DNA of 64,000 nt from Cotesia glomerata (GCF_020080835.1 NC_058162.1:12918612-12982611), one strand, 5' to 3'; counted from the first letter of the stretch, positions 34,101-45,284 are shown. Notes: generated by a model from the sequence alone, not told the origin. Numbers and translations are program-made.

Positions 34101-36000
34101 GAAATCGCGGTATAGACGCTCCATATGAGGGTACTGTCGGGAGTAGAAACTATGATAGAAACCGCAGCGAAGGCGAGAATAAGTTTGGTTAATTATTTTG
34201 TAAGGGGTTTTATTTGTGTATTAAGGGTTGGTTAAATAAAATAAATGGTTAAAATGAATTTCTTTGAGTAATTTCTGTATCCTTCCTAATAATCTCTCAC
34301 GACCCTGTGTTATCACTCCATGTTCTGGTTCAGTTTCTGGATACTGTGTGAAAAATCCAGTGGCGCCCTAAATAAATTTTAGGGCCGACCAATAGAGCGT
34401 CGGATCCCCGTTTCAAATTTAAGAATAAAAGTCAGAACAAAATTAAGAATGAATTAAAGAATAAATCAGAAATGAATTACTAAATTATTAATTAATAATT
34501 CTAGGAATGATTTTGGGTTATTAATTAAACATGTAGGCAAAATCTGAATTAATATTACCAGGAACAATTTCGGTTTGTTAATTCATGATTTCAGTGCCAT
34601 GCGTAAAATTGATCTCTGATAATTGAGTCTTGAGTAAATTTGTTAATTCAGTGTAAATTAAAATCAGTAAAATAATTAAATAAATTGTTTGTAATAAAAA
34701 TTAATTTAAATCAGGATAATTAATTCAGAGTAAATTTTAATTGTTTAAAATAAAATTATTTGAAGTAAAAATAGAATCAGGAAATTTTTTTTTAAATTTA
34801 TCTAATTAAAATCATTTACCTTAAAGTTGAAAATAATTCACTTGTAAAATTTGTCAGAAAATTTAGACACAAAAATTTACTACAAAGAGGCACAACTTTG
34901 AGAGAGTCGGTCATCTTGTCTCGCGCTAAAACTCCGAGTAGAGGACACTTAAGGTCGAGACTAAAATCTCATTTCATTGCAAAATAAAATAAAATAAAGT
35001 CAAATAAATTCTCAGTTTTCAAGCAAAATGAAATAAAGTAATTTGAAATAATTTAGGTACAATAAATTTACTCAGTTATTCAGAGACAATTAAACAATTT
35101 AGGCAAAAATAAATTAAATAAAATCAATTTAATAATTCTTAATTCAGAAAATTAATTAAGTAAAATTCATATATAAATTCTGGCTAAGTAAATAGGATAA
35201 AATAATTGAACAAAATAACTTGTAAAATCTCGGACTTAACAAAGATTATGTCGGCAGATTATTAAGACCTCTGTCGTCGTATTTTTAATCTATTAATTCA
35301 AGATACGAAGACCTCTTGTAATTAAATATTTATTTGTGTATTATTAAGACCACGGCTATAAATTAGTTAAGGAAAATAAATCATGGAATCGATATTAGGA
35401 TTTATATTAACTTAGAAATGGATTTAGCAAATTAGTTGATGGGATTTTAATTTGGAAAAATTAGGAAATTAATTTATAATCAAATGGAAAAATGTAATTC
35501 GGAAAAATTTAATTCGTAAAATTAATTAATAAATTTGGGAAAAATATTTGTGTGTTAGGTTTGGAAATTAAATAATATTGTGTGAGTGCGTGTGATCATT
35601 ATTACAGTACTGCCTAAGGATTCATGGTATCCTCTGTTTCCTGGGCACACTTAGAGACCGTTTTATAGACGTCCGGGTCGGGGATACAACGGCAGTAAGT
35701 TATAGATGCTCCATAAGAGGATACTGTCGGGAATAGTTTTTTTTATAGAAACCGCTGCGTAGACGCCTGGGTCGGGGCGCAGACGGGAATAAGGCTTAGT
35801 ATCGTGTTGCTTATTATGTAAAAGGGTATTTATTATTGTGCAAGGAGTTAGTTAAATAAATAAGTTTTGAAAATTAATTTTTCTTAATCATTTTTTGATT
35901 CCTTCCTAGCGATCTCTCACGACCCGTAGAATTACTTTATGCTCTGGTCCGGTTCCAAGAACTGTGATAAAAATCTTGGTGGCGCCCTTAATTGATTTGT
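31110..36000 (+). mobile_element. Tandem long-LTR sequence without coding region
   Basis: Two related modules (about 31120-31800 and 31850-32390) share TCAGTTATCGAC-type openings, GAAAGAAACGCACC, TACGTGACGC and AAAAACTCCAGGTACAAATAT. They are followed by two larger related modules (about 32480-34371 and 34430-35970) that share GGAATNATTTCGGTT words, the CATCTTGTCNCGCG block, GATACGAAGACCTCTTG, GGGATTCATGGTATCC, CTCTCACGACCC and, at their ends, TGGCGCCC, a PBS-like motif (34372 and 35971). The simplest reading is one very long LTR (about 2.5 kb, from about 31830), preceded and followed by partial copies. No gag or pol frame was found. Confidence 0.6.
33803..35790 (+). ncRNA. Repeated hairpin motif with covarying stems inside the long LTR
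   Basis: A motif with loop TAGACGCC...GGGG occurs at least six times. Best cases: CCGTTGTA (34000-34007) with TACAACGG (34026-34033), a perfect 8-bp stem; CCGCTGCG (35752-35759) with CGCAGACGG (35778-35786), 8 bp with one bulge; CCTTTGCA (33859) with TGCAATAGG (33885); CCGTTTTA (35658) with TACAACGG (35685), one mismatch. Two further copies near 34050 and 34110 have weaker, wobble-rich stems. Stem bases differ between copies while pairing is kept, which suggests a structured RNA. Role unknown; the position just upstream of the PBS-like motif would put it in the transcript leader. Confidence 0.5.
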
Positions 36001-36615
36001 ACTTGTTTGTTTAATTGTAATTAATTACTGGGGTCAATTTGGACAGGTAAACCTACCTGTCTCATACTATTAAAGTAAAATTATATATGCTGGGTTATCT
36101 TATAACATTTATCTAGATAAATAAATATAAATATAAGTTAATACATCTCTTTTTTTGAATGCTAATTATATGAAGAAAATATTAGTTTACTGCATTCTTG
36201 ACTTTTTTTGAGTTCATAACTGAGAAAAACTTTTGCTAAAAAAAAAAAATGATGGTTATCTCCAAAAAAATTTTAGAAATATGCTTTTTAAGTAAGGCCG
36301 AAAAAAAATCTAGGTAATACTAACACTTACTTTATTATTCAATTAAAAAATTTTAACAAAACCAAAAGTAAATATTAATCAAGTAAGAAAAAAAAATCAA
36401 AATCCTAAAAATAATACCGATAAAAAATATCCAGACTTCACGTTTTCTTTGTTGAACGTACATAAAACGTCGAAATTTAGTTATAATCTCAATGATATGA
36501 AGAAAAATCGCTCAGGAATTTGTATTTGTCATAAATTAAGGTTTTTTAAGAAACTGGTTAAAAACGTTAACGCTTATGAAGAAAAACAAAGAATATTAAA
36601 TTTAGCAGTACTTAC
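36001..36615. other. AT-rich, probably intronic
   Basis: No repeat or gene was identified. It lies downstream (minus strand) of the NMDA-receptor-like exon. Confidence 0.4.
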
Positions 36616-36845
36616 TCTTTGATATCAGATTTTTTTGCTACACGACAATAAACTCCACGATCCATTAAACATTTACCGCTAATTGGATCAGGTGGTGCCA
36701 AGTTAATGTATGGTGATTCTTCAAGAAATGTAATTCTGAGATAAAATTTTTCAGGAACACCATGAGGGGGTGTATGAGAATTTCCAGGCCATACAATATC
36801 TTTTATATCAAGTCCATCTTTTTGCCAAGATTTCCAGACACCAAT
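36616..36845 (-). CDS. Nmdar2: Internal exon of an NMDA-type ionotropic glutamate receptor, subunit 2 class
   Basis: This single 230-bp exon has a good acceptor (TTTTCTAG before 36845) and donor (GTAAGT from 36615). It is open throughout and encodes IGVWKSWQKDGLDIKDIVWP, then GVPEKFYLRITFLEESPYIN and DPISGKCLMDRGVYCRV. The F-LEE-P-I...DP..G.C......CR pattern is that of the start of the glutamate-binding S1 lobe in GluN2-type subunits, and the text fits insect NMDA receptor 2. The protein would sit in neuronal plasma membranes as part of a glutamate-gated cation channel. Neighbouring exons are not visible; both flanks are large introns full of transposons. The subunit call is from memory of the family. 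Confidence 0.8.
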
Positions 36846-37973
36846 CTAGAAAACAATTTTATTTCTGTATTGTCAATAGTTATTTCTTTATTGTCAATAG
36901 TTAAATGCTACAGATCATAACATTTGAGGCACGTGTTCTTTAAAAAAGAAAAATATTAGATCATAAAGTTCTTTTATAAGCAGAATTTCTATATCAGGTC
37001 AATAAAAAAGCGTCACTACCCGTGTAAGAATTTAAAGTGACTAATTTCATGAATTATATATTTTGTTGAATATCAGAATAGACTAGTTGCAAGGAGCTAT
37101 TAAAAAAAATTGTGAAATGACTGATCTTACAGGCTTTTACAAGCTCCAAAATAGAACAATTATTCGCTATTGTTATGGTCAGATTGGACAAACGAATCAA
37201 ATTTACTTTGGTTTTGGTATTTTTCAACCATTAAACTAAGAACACAGAAGTTTTAGAGAGACAGGTTTTATTGATAAAATTATGACTTAAATTTAGTTTG
37301 TAAAATATATTGTTAAACATGAAATTAGTTTACATTGATTTAATTACTTACAAAATTTCATCTACAAGTGAATTAACATTTAAAAATTACATGTGATAAT
37401 TACATGTGAGAATAGATAATACCTGAAGTTGTTTTGTCATCACATGTGGTTACTTTCATTAATTATTCTCCTCACTATTTTTTCGTAAATTAATATTCTA
37501 TTTTAATGCAGTTGAAAATTTAATTTGTTCAATGAATTTACTTTAAATTTTCTATAAATTAGTTATTTGTTACACTGTATTTTTTATCAAAATCAAAATT
37601 TCATGCATTTATTCAAATTTTTCATTTCTCCATAAGATATATTTTTTATAGTATATTTTGTACGATTTGCACACTTGCAGATATTAGAGACGAAAAGGAA
37701 TCTGTCATGGAAATCGTCAAGGTATCGAATTTCTGGGTGTTATTAATTTACACTAATTGGGGAAAAACAGTGTCGAATTAGTTGCCTATTTTCTTGAGAT
37801 TCTACCCTCTCACCTAGGTGGCCTAAACGTATCATTTGGGTCCCCTCTACTCAGGTCATAATGTATTATTGGTATCACACTTACTCTTATTTGCTGTTAC
37901 ACATCGATGTGTTTGCGTACACATACACCTATTTACGTACAGACAACGACATACATATCGTCGATACAAATAT
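36846..37973. other. Probable intron, no feature recognised
   Basis: AT-rich. Near 37681 TTGCACACTTGCAG could be an acceptor before a 42-bp open stretch ending AAG-GTATCG, but this is too short to support. Confidence 0.4.
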
Positions 37974-38209
37974 AAATAATGCTGTGAAGCGGAAAAGAAT
38001 AGGAGTTACGGTAATTATTACGTGAAGCGTTCCACATTCACGTAACAGGATATTGGTAGGAAAGGATTGAGAAAGGAATGTAGAGAGAATCATCTTAATG
38101 TGAGTTTATAGAATATGCGAGAAAAAATTATCAGATAGCTCGGACTGAGATTCGAACCCACAACCTTCCGAAGATATGTCGGCTACTCTACCATTTGAGC
38201 TATCCGGTC
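37974..38209 (-). repeat. tRNA-derived SINE-like repeat, copy 2 (with head)
   Basis: On the minus strand a tRNA-like head (38209-38138) leads into a body of about 165 bp that matches 12790-12970 on the plus strand. Shared blocks are ATTTTTTCTCGCATATTC, AACTCACATTAAGATGAT and TAATTATTACGTGAAGCG. Head-plus-body layout and dispersal are typical of SINEs. No A-rich tail or target duplication was pinned down. Confidence 0.65.
38138..38209 (-). tRNA. tRNA-like sequence (probably a pseudo-tRNA)
   Basis: The minus strand shows an A-box (TAGCTCAAATGGTAGAG), a B-box (GGTTCGAATCT), a D-stem GCTC/GAGT, an anticodon stem of four to five pairs (GCCGA/TCGGA) and a T-stem with four pairs. The acceptor stem has only five of seven pairs and the base before the anticodon is A rather than T. 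The loop CATATCT would give anticodon TAT (Ile-like) if read conventionally. I take it as the promoter head of a SINE rather than a working tRNA gene. Confidence 0.4.
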
Positions 38210-38492
38210 TATACTAAATTTCCTTTCGCTTATTCTATATACATTAAGCCACACCGTCCACTCTACCTTCGTGTTATTGAATATAACATTATTTATTTAA
38301 AAAAGTACCAATACATCATATAACAATTTTTTTAAAGGTTTGAGCAAGCCTGGTCTCAATTTCGATAGCCGCTAGTGTTTTTTTCTACGTATGGGTCTTG
38401 CGGCAGATACTTGGGACCAGATTAAAAATTTAAGTCTAGTTTAAGCTTTTCACCATAATCTGGTACCAGATTATTGCTCAATAATTATACAG

Positions 38493-38616
38493 GAAACATG
38501 AGAATATCTGGCGAATTTTTATTGATGAAGATGCTAACTCTATTCTAGAGAGAGACTGTACTCCTTCTTCGTTCGCTAACGATATTTTACATTACAGTGA
38601 TTCTCATACATTATAA
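38493..38616 (+). other. Possible short terminal exon
   Basis: After an acceptor-like AATTATACAG the frame reads KHENIWRIFIDEDANSILER, then DCTPSSFANDIL to a TAA at 38614. It looks protein-like but is only about 40 codons and has no recognised homologue. Confidence 0.22.
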
Positions 38617-39394
38617 TATTCAAATAGACCGGTAGATAGAACAGGGTTTTCTATAACTATTGAGACACTATAGTTTTGTATACAAAATGCCTTGGTCTTA
38701 TCAGCCTAGCGAACTACCACTAAAAATTTTCGTTACCGACCCAAACTAAATAATTTCTGCCTCCCGTGACGTCACAAAACGACATGGAGAGGGGGAAAAT
38801 AAGTAACGAACCTCAAAACCCGAGCATTGATCGACACTTCGATCTATCCCCCGGTGTTTACCGCCACGCTAGATTTTTCTTAGTCAATTATTACCACTAT
38901 TAGGTGATTACTCACCAAAACTTATTATAAAAAATTCTGATACTTTCTATTACTATTGTTAGGTAATTATTTACTACATTTTATTTTTAATTTTCATTTA
39001 TTTCTAGTATTAAGCAAGTTATTCTACTATTGTTACTGTTCTATTCTATTGTTAAGTGTGTTAATACCGAAAGTGAATATTTTGTGTAATAAAATCAAGA
39101 TTATTATAATCGCCGTATTCAAACCTCATTGTTGTAATACAACCATCTACCTACTTCAATCATTTTTATTCAATCAAAAGGGTCAATCAAGGAAGCAGAA
39201 TTATCACAACAGTTAAGATTGTAAGTAAGTGGAATAAATTAACAGACACGCGTGAGAATTCTTGTCCGATTGACTAAAATAAATCTAAACATACAATATT
39301 CATCTGCTCATGGAAGTAGAATATTCCAGAACAGCTTAACCCATTTTTTCGAGGCTTAGTGAACTATAATTCCTATTCGCAAGGTTTAATTGTC
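38617..39394. other. Non-coding, no clear repeat
   Basis: Nothing is supported. An 86-codon frame at 38956 is AT-driven. Confidence 0.4.
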
Positions 39395-39396
39395 TA

Positions 39397-41623
39397 ACAA
39401 AGGGAGGATACGACCTTGGGGAAACGGATTTGGATGATCTTTGACGCAGTGATAGTACACCATGTGGGTATACTACCTCTGAAATACTAAAGTGCAATAT
39501 TAAAAAATGGCTGAGAAAAACGCACTCAAAGTTTACTCAGCACTATAATATATTAATAGGTAAATAATTGATACATTAAATTATTCTTTAATAAAATATT
39601 TTTTTATTTTCAACTTCATTTCTATAAATTATCTACGGTGTATATCATGAGATATTTGTAATTCATGAATAATTCTTATAACTCTCATATTCATTATAAG
39701 TTTAACTGAAAAATATATACCTGCGCCAGACAATAAGAAGGGTCGAATATGGTATGAGGGTACAATAATTCTTGTCCTCGAGTTATTGTAAACTGTACAT
39801 CGATTCGAGCTCTGTTGGCCCACCGGAAGAATAGTCATGTTGTTGTCCTTGAACCTATGTTAGTCCCACCACTTTTTCAGAAGCTTGACTATAGCAGTTA
39901 GTTTCTGAATTTCGACACGAACAGACGTATTTGTGCAGTGAAATTTACTTTAAAAATTGTTTTATAATTTATAAAATGTCATCAAGCGAAGCCAGTTCTT
40001 CTCATGGAGATGAAAACACTCCTGATACATCCTTACATAGTGATTTATCGAAGCAACGGCTAAAAGATGGAGTAGTGTATTATGAAGGTTTACTTCTTGA
40101 AAGTGATTTAATTGCAAAAACATCTTCTGACACTCTATCTGAAGATGCTATGTTGATTGGTAGAGAATTATATGATAATACGTTAGATATGTTAAATAAA
40201 AAGAAGTTCGTAAGCGATCAAGAATTGATTCATGCTCAAGAAGAATGCCCAGACGGAAATTTTGAAGCAGTAGAAGATAATTCAGTTGATGACTATGTTC
40301 CAGATGAAGAAAAAAAAAAACAAAAAATGATGGATTATATTCCTGTGGAATATAAAATTAAAGTTTTAAACATAGCAAAAGCTCACCCTTCATGGAAACT
40401 AGAGACATTACAAAAAAATGGATGTAGTCATTTGAAGAGAATGGATCATTTGAAAGTATGGGAAAAAGATGTTGAACATGGTGGAACTAAATTTGATAAA
40501 TATCATGTGATTGATTCTTGGACGTATGACCACTTCGTCGAGGCAAGACAAAATTATCAACAAGTGACTACACGAAATTTGCAGCAATGGGCTTTAGCTG
40601 CAGCCAGCCAGTTTCCTAATCTTCAATTTACAGCGTCCGACCCATGGGTAAAAAAATTTAAACAAAGACACAACATTCGTCAACTCAAAATTACAAAATT
40701 TGTAACAGACAAAGAAGTTCACACCATGCCAGAAATTATCGCCTCGGCAGAAATGTTTCGCATTCAAAAAAAAAACAATTGATATCTAACTTCGATAGTG
40801 ACTTCGTTATTAATACAGATCAAACAGGTATATAAATTTTCTAACGGTTAACTAATTATTTTTTATTCCATTATTAAATTTAATCGAAGTTAATCATTAG
40901 ATTTTTTAAAATTCATATTTTCAGGATGTCAATACCAATCAATGTTTAATAGGACACTGACGGAAAAAGGAAGCAAAACAGTGTTTGCAAAAGTACAAGA
41001 CATGACCAAGGTGTCACACTCATATACTGCACAATATAGCATAACATTATCTGGAAAATTACTACCACATGTTTTTATTTGTTTGCAAGAGCCTACAGGT
41101 GATTTTGGGCCAAGAATAAAGGAAAACGTAGAAGAATATTTAAAAAAATACAAAAATGTTATTGTCACATCATCAAAATCAGGAAAACTGACAACTACTC
41201 TCTATAAAAATTTTCTAGAGAAATGTTTAATGCCATATGTTCAAAAAAATAAATTTCTTTTAATTATTGACTCGTGGACAGGACAAGTGAAGCCAGAATT
41301 ATATGATGAAATATTTCAGGATGATAAAAAAATGCCTACATGCACATTTAAAGTTATACCTCCAAAATGTACTCCGTTAGTTCAACCATGTGATGTCTAT
41401 TTCTATAGACAAGTGAAAAATTTTATCAAACGATTGCAAAGTACCGCTGAACTTCTAGACAAGAATTATGAAATTCATTCCCGAGAGGATTGCATAAAAA
41501 TTCATTCGATTATTCATCACCAATTGTACTTTAGTATTTCAGAGGTAGTATACCCACATAGTGTACTACCACTACGTCAAAGATTATCAAAATCGGTTTC
41601 CCCAAGGTCGTATCCTCCCCTTG
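39397..41623 (+). mobile_element. Tigger/pogo-like DNA transposon with about 95-bp TIRs
   Basis: The left end (ACAAAGGGAGGATACGACC, continuing to about 39495) is mirrored at the right end (about 41529-41623) over roughly 95 bp with few mismatches, including GTGGGTATACTACCTCTGAA. The 2.2-kb element is flanked by TA on both sides (39395-39396 and 41624-41625), the usual Tc1/mariner-pogo duplication. It encodes one spliced CENP-B-type transposase with a single homopolymer frameshift. Confidence 0.9.
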
Positions 41624-41634
41624 TAAGTAAATAA
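39976..41634 (+). pseudogene. Pogo/Tigger transposase with CENP-B and DDE domains (frameshifted)
   Basis: The likely start is the second ATG (MSSSEASSSHGDE, 39976). An acidic N-terminus leads to a helix-turn-helix region (VLNIAKAHPSWKLETLQKN) and a CENP-B-type DNA-binding helix set (LQQWALAAASQF, DPWVKKFKQRHNI). DDE catalysis is represented by VINTDQTG, LLIIDSWTG and PPKCTPLVQPCDV. A 97-bp intron (40828-40924, GTATAT...TTTCAG) splits the codon after DQT. The frame is lost in a run of ten A at about 40768-40777, giving a stop at 40780. Otherwise it is open, so the damage is minimal. The last ~25 codons run into the right TIR, so the natural stop is uncertain. It would cut and paste at TA sites. 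Confidence 0.85.
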
Positions 41635-42204
41635 ATTTTAAGAAAAGTAAAAATTTCTGTCTCAAATAACGCTCAAACAGTAAAGCTGCTCTCAGATGAA
41701 CGTTGTAAATCCTCTATAAAATTATAAATTTATTGAACATTTAATACTTTAAATAAAATGTACTTAAAACAGTTGGAAAGTGAAATTTTTGCTGTAGGAA
41801 ATGATATAAATTATAAAACTTGTAAAATTAATTTTTAAGTTGGCAAAAATTGTCACGTTCTCATATAAATTCCTCGAGTATTTATGCATCATAAATCGAA
41901 AAATTACACAAATTCTATTGTATGCGTCACAAATCCTAAAATTGTTAAATTATAATCTCCTTACTGTAAAGATATTTATGCAGATGTCATTTATTTTACG
42001 ATCACTGAGAAGTACTCACAGTAAAATTTGTTGAAAATATAGTAAGAACTTTATCAGTGTATAAATCTTTACAAGTATTACAAATCTATTGTCTGGTACA
42101 GACAATATACTTTGTGTGTGTCGGGACGTAAGCCATTAACACGCTGCATGCCCGGGCTAAAGTAAACACAATCCTAACAAAAAACAGTTTCACTGTAAAA
42201 GTGG
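41635..42204. other. Non-coding spacer
   Basis: AT-rich, with a short self-complementary CTATTGTCTGGTACAGACAATA near 42088. No gene. Confidence 0.4.
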
Positions 42205-42345
42205 TAACGCGACCGTTGATTCGACAATTGAACCGCGGCGATTGATCCACGACAACTGATCCGACAACAATTCATCTGCACGACAACTGATCCGACGACA
42301 ATTGATCCGAACTACAATTGATTTGCACGACAATTGATCCGGAAA
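42205..42345 (-). repeat. Minisatellite of about 16 bp (CGACAATTGATCC), left array
   Basis: About nine degenerate units of CGACAATTGATCC plus 2-4 bp (for example CGACAACTGATCCGA and GACAATTGATCCGG). The same unit in the opposite orientation forms an array at 50236-50402, so the two face each other across about 8 kb. Confidence 0.8.
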
Positions 42346-42580
42346 TTGCAGGGATAGGAGGGCGGAGCTCCCTATTTTAAGGACTCTAATAATGCTTATT
42401 GTTGTTATTATATAAATTAAATCGTTGGGGTCCAGGGGCAAAGCCCCGGCGGGAGTTGGGGGGCAGAGCCCCCCACTTAAGTAACTCTATTAATTCTTAT
42501 TGTTGTTACTAGCCGTTCCTACCCGCTTCGCTGGGCGAATTGTCACAGGAAATAAATTAAATTTTATTTTTTTTTATTTT
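42346..42580. repeat. GC-rich double-hairpin repeat, left copy
   Basis: GGGGCAAAGCCCC and GGGGGGCAGAGCCCCCC are perfect short hairpins, separated by GGCGGGAGTT. They sit in a unit that also has CTTATTGTTGTTA and ATTAAATCGTTGGGGTCC. A third one, CCCGCTTCGCTGGG, follows at 42520. The same unit recurs at 44730-44945. Confidence 0.75.
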
Positions 42581-43397
42581 TATATGAACATAAATATGCC
42601 CCGCGAATAGAATTGTAAGCATCGATATTATTTGACTTGTACAGATTCCAAATTCCATCAAGTTAGCCTGTACCTTTTATCTATGTGATTTTTCTAACTA
42701 ATATTAATTGTAACTTTCAATGTGCAATCATTATAATATTTCAGTGGCTCTCTTAGAAAAATGAATAATAATTGTCACGAAGAAAAAAATTTGAAAGAAG
42801 CATTGAGTTTCAGTTAAAATAATTGCAGATCTCATAAGTGCAGTTGAAATCTGCCTAGCTTAAAGTGCGATGGATTTTCCGTCAACTAAAATTTTCTTCG
42901 TGACGTTAATTTCTTATAGAAAATTATTTGTATATGATTTTTATGAATTCTATTGAAATAAGTAGCCAAATTTCTTTCCCACATCTCAAGTGCTTGGAAA
43001 ATGCATCCATTTTAATCTGTTACATTCCCGCGATCTCCGCAATAAAATAATTAATCGGTTATAAGATCTGCGAAAATAAAATTAATGTAAAATTCTTAGT
43101 TCATTGACTGAATAACTACATGTAATTCTAAATTTTGAAAACATTACAATGACTTTTTCTCCGCTGCTAAAGAGACGATTGTTATAAAGAAATTTTTACT
43201 GAATCTATTGAAATTTAATAGATATGTCGTAAGTTTCATGTCTCAAGAAGTTCTAGTTTATAAATGAAAACATTTTTTACATACTATTCACCACTCTGAC
43301 ATAACCTACACATGAAGTCAATTATCTCGAAATTCGTTTTTAGCTGATATCTAATTATTACGAAAGAAAAATATTTAAAACGGTTGACGTTGGAGGC
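42581..43397. other. AT-rich core sequence, no gene
   Basis: Nothing is recognised before the solo LTR. Near its end AAAACGGTTGAC echoes the edge of the AACTTCCCGC-type repeat. Confidence 0.4.
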
Positions 43398-44060
43398 TGA
43401 ATAATTACTGAAAGAGCGGAAAAGCGGGAATCAGGTTTAGGTCTGGATATCTCAATTAAAACGCGTAAATAATTATCAAAATTAACACTATAAATTTATT
43501 TACACTAAATACAAGTTATATTTAATATGTTAAATAGCGGATTGTTTAAATAAAAGCGGATTTATAATACACAGCGGATTTATAATACACAGCGTGGTTA
43601 GCACAAGCGATACCGGTTGACACGTGGGTGAACACTCTGCCAGCACTGGAAAAGCGGTGAAATAAATGCACAAATAACACAATTTATCTGTAACAAATAA
43701 GAGCGAATTATTAGCGGTTAATTTAATCAATTTAAATTATAAAAATAGCGAAATGCGGTTAATTAACAATAAGCGAAAGTAAAGCGGAATTAATGGCGAC
43801 TTGTTGCAACGAAAGCGTGGAAGCGAAAAAATAATAACAATAGTTCGTCTTCTTCCTCGTTGAGTTGGGGAAGAAGGCTATTGCGCATGTCTAGCGGGAG
43901 CGATCAGCCAATAAAGCGGTCGATTCATGGCGTAATCGAGAGGCTGATTTTCTATTGGTGGTTTGATTTTTGCGGGAACTAGCGGTGGACAGGTGCGTCT
44001 CTTGAATTTAGGAGTCCCCCAGGAGCGAGTTAATCGCTACTGGGCCTTGTTCACCGAACA
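43398..44060 (-). repeat. Solo LTR of the BEL-B/C family with GAGGC duplication
   Basis: It is 663 bp, colinear with the LTR at 60481-61122. TGAATAATTAC opens the left edge and TTCACCGAACA closes the right. GAGGC lies on both sides (43393-43397 and 44061-44065), proving integrase-mediated insertion followed by LTR-LTR recombination. It carries a short TTTATAATACACAGCGGA tandem duplication near 43560. Confidence 0.92.
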
Positions 44061-44184
44061 GAGGCCATCTCTGTAATTTCCTGTTTCTCTTGAGATTCTT
44101 TCAAATTTTATATCTGTAGGAACTGTATTTGAAGAATATTAATTTTTTGATAATTAACACCCCAACACTACTATATAGGGGAGG

Positions 44185-44720
44185 AATTTCCTAAGATCCT
44201 ATTCGAGATGATTCCTACTGTAGAAATTCTACATTATAAATGAAAGATTCCTACCAAATGTCGAGTCTGTAGAGGTTACAGTTTGGAAATAGAAATTTAA
44301 CATTCTTGCACCCACCCCCGCAATCCTTCTTGGCGGAGGTTATTGCAAAATCTGCTCTTAGGTCATTTCTGGATCACATATAGAAGACTCTAGCTAAATT
44401 TGGAGTCTGTAGGAGCTATAGCTTAGAAATAAAAAATTTTCATTGTTAATACCCACCCCCGCAACCCCCTGTGAGGTAAGCTGTCGTAAAATTCGTTCAT
44501 AGACTATTTCTACATCTCTTGCAGAAGATTCCTTCTAAATTTGGAGTCTATAGAGCTATATTTTAAAAACGGGAATTTTTGATTTTCAACGCCCCCGCAA
44601 TCCCCTTTGAGGGAAGAATTTCTTTAAATACGTTCTTAGCTTACCTCTATATAGCAAAAGTAATATTTCTACCAAGTTTCACGTTTCTAAGTTCTATGGT
44701 TCCCGAGATTTTGTGATGAG
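44185..44720. repeat. Tandem repeat of about 140-160 bp, four units
   Basis: Each unit contains AAATTTGGAGTCTGTAGGAG-like text, a GAAATAGAAATTT stretch and CACCCCCGCAA followed by a GAGG block; units begin near 44190, 44350, 44490 and 44630. No coding. Confidence 0.7.
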
Positions 44721-44729
44721 TGGCTATAT

Positions 44730-44945
44730 AGTTGGGATTAGGGGAAAAGCCCCGGCGGAGCTCCCTACTTTTATGACTAAATGCTTATTGTTGTTATTAT
44801 ATTAATTAAATCGTTGGGGTCCAGGGGCAAAGCCCCGGCGGGGGTTGGGGGGGCCCCCCCACTTAAGTAACTCTTTTAATGCTTATTGTTGTTATTGAAT
44901 CAATTAAATCTTTGAGGTCCAGGGGCAAAGCTCCGGCGGGGGTTA
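44730..44945. repeat. GC-rich double-hairpin repeat, right copies
   Basis: Two and a half tandem copies of the unit seen at 42346, each with CTTATTGTTGTTAT, ATTAAATC.TTGGGGTCC and GGGGCAAAGCCCCGGCGGG. One has the hairpin GGGGGGGCCCCCCC. Confidence 0.75.
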
Positions 44946-44951
44946 AATATT

Positions 44952-45262
44952 GTTAAATGAGCACAACACGATGACGAGTATTTGTGTTGGTCTATTTACG
45001 AGTAAACACACATACGAATCTTGCTAAATGAGCACAACACGATTACGAGCATTTGTATTGGTCTATTTACGAATAAACACACATACAAATCTTGTTAAAT
45101 GAGCACTCCACGATTACGAGCATTCGTGTTGGTCTATTTACGAGTAAACACACATACAAATCTTTTTAAATGAGCACACCACGATTACGAGCATATGTAT
45201 TGGTTTATTTACAAATAAACACATATACAAATCTTGTTAAATAAGTAGAAGATTTCGAATAA
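44952..45262. repeat. 71-bp tandem repeat, four units and a partial
   Basis: Units start at 44952, 45023, 45094, 45165 and 45236, exactly 71 bp apart, each beginning TTAAATGAGCACNNCACGAT and ending GTAAACACACATACAAATCT. The partial last unit leads into TCGAATAAACACACACAACA, which recurs at 50213 next to the right minisatellite. Confidence 0.9.
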
Positions 45263-45284
45263 ACACACACAACAACCATGATAA

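Noticed and set aside
37681..37723. Possible 42-bp microexon with acceptor and donor
   Set aside because: Too short to carry evidence and no recognisable protein.
38138..38209. Functional tRNA gene
   Set aside because: Acceptor stem and the base before the anticodon are wrong, and the sequence is the head of a dispersed repeat, so it is listed as tRNA-like only.
42190..42441. 83-codon minus-strand frame with repeated Ser-Asp-Gln-Leu words (similar at 50236)
   Set aside because: It only translates the 16-bp minisatellite.
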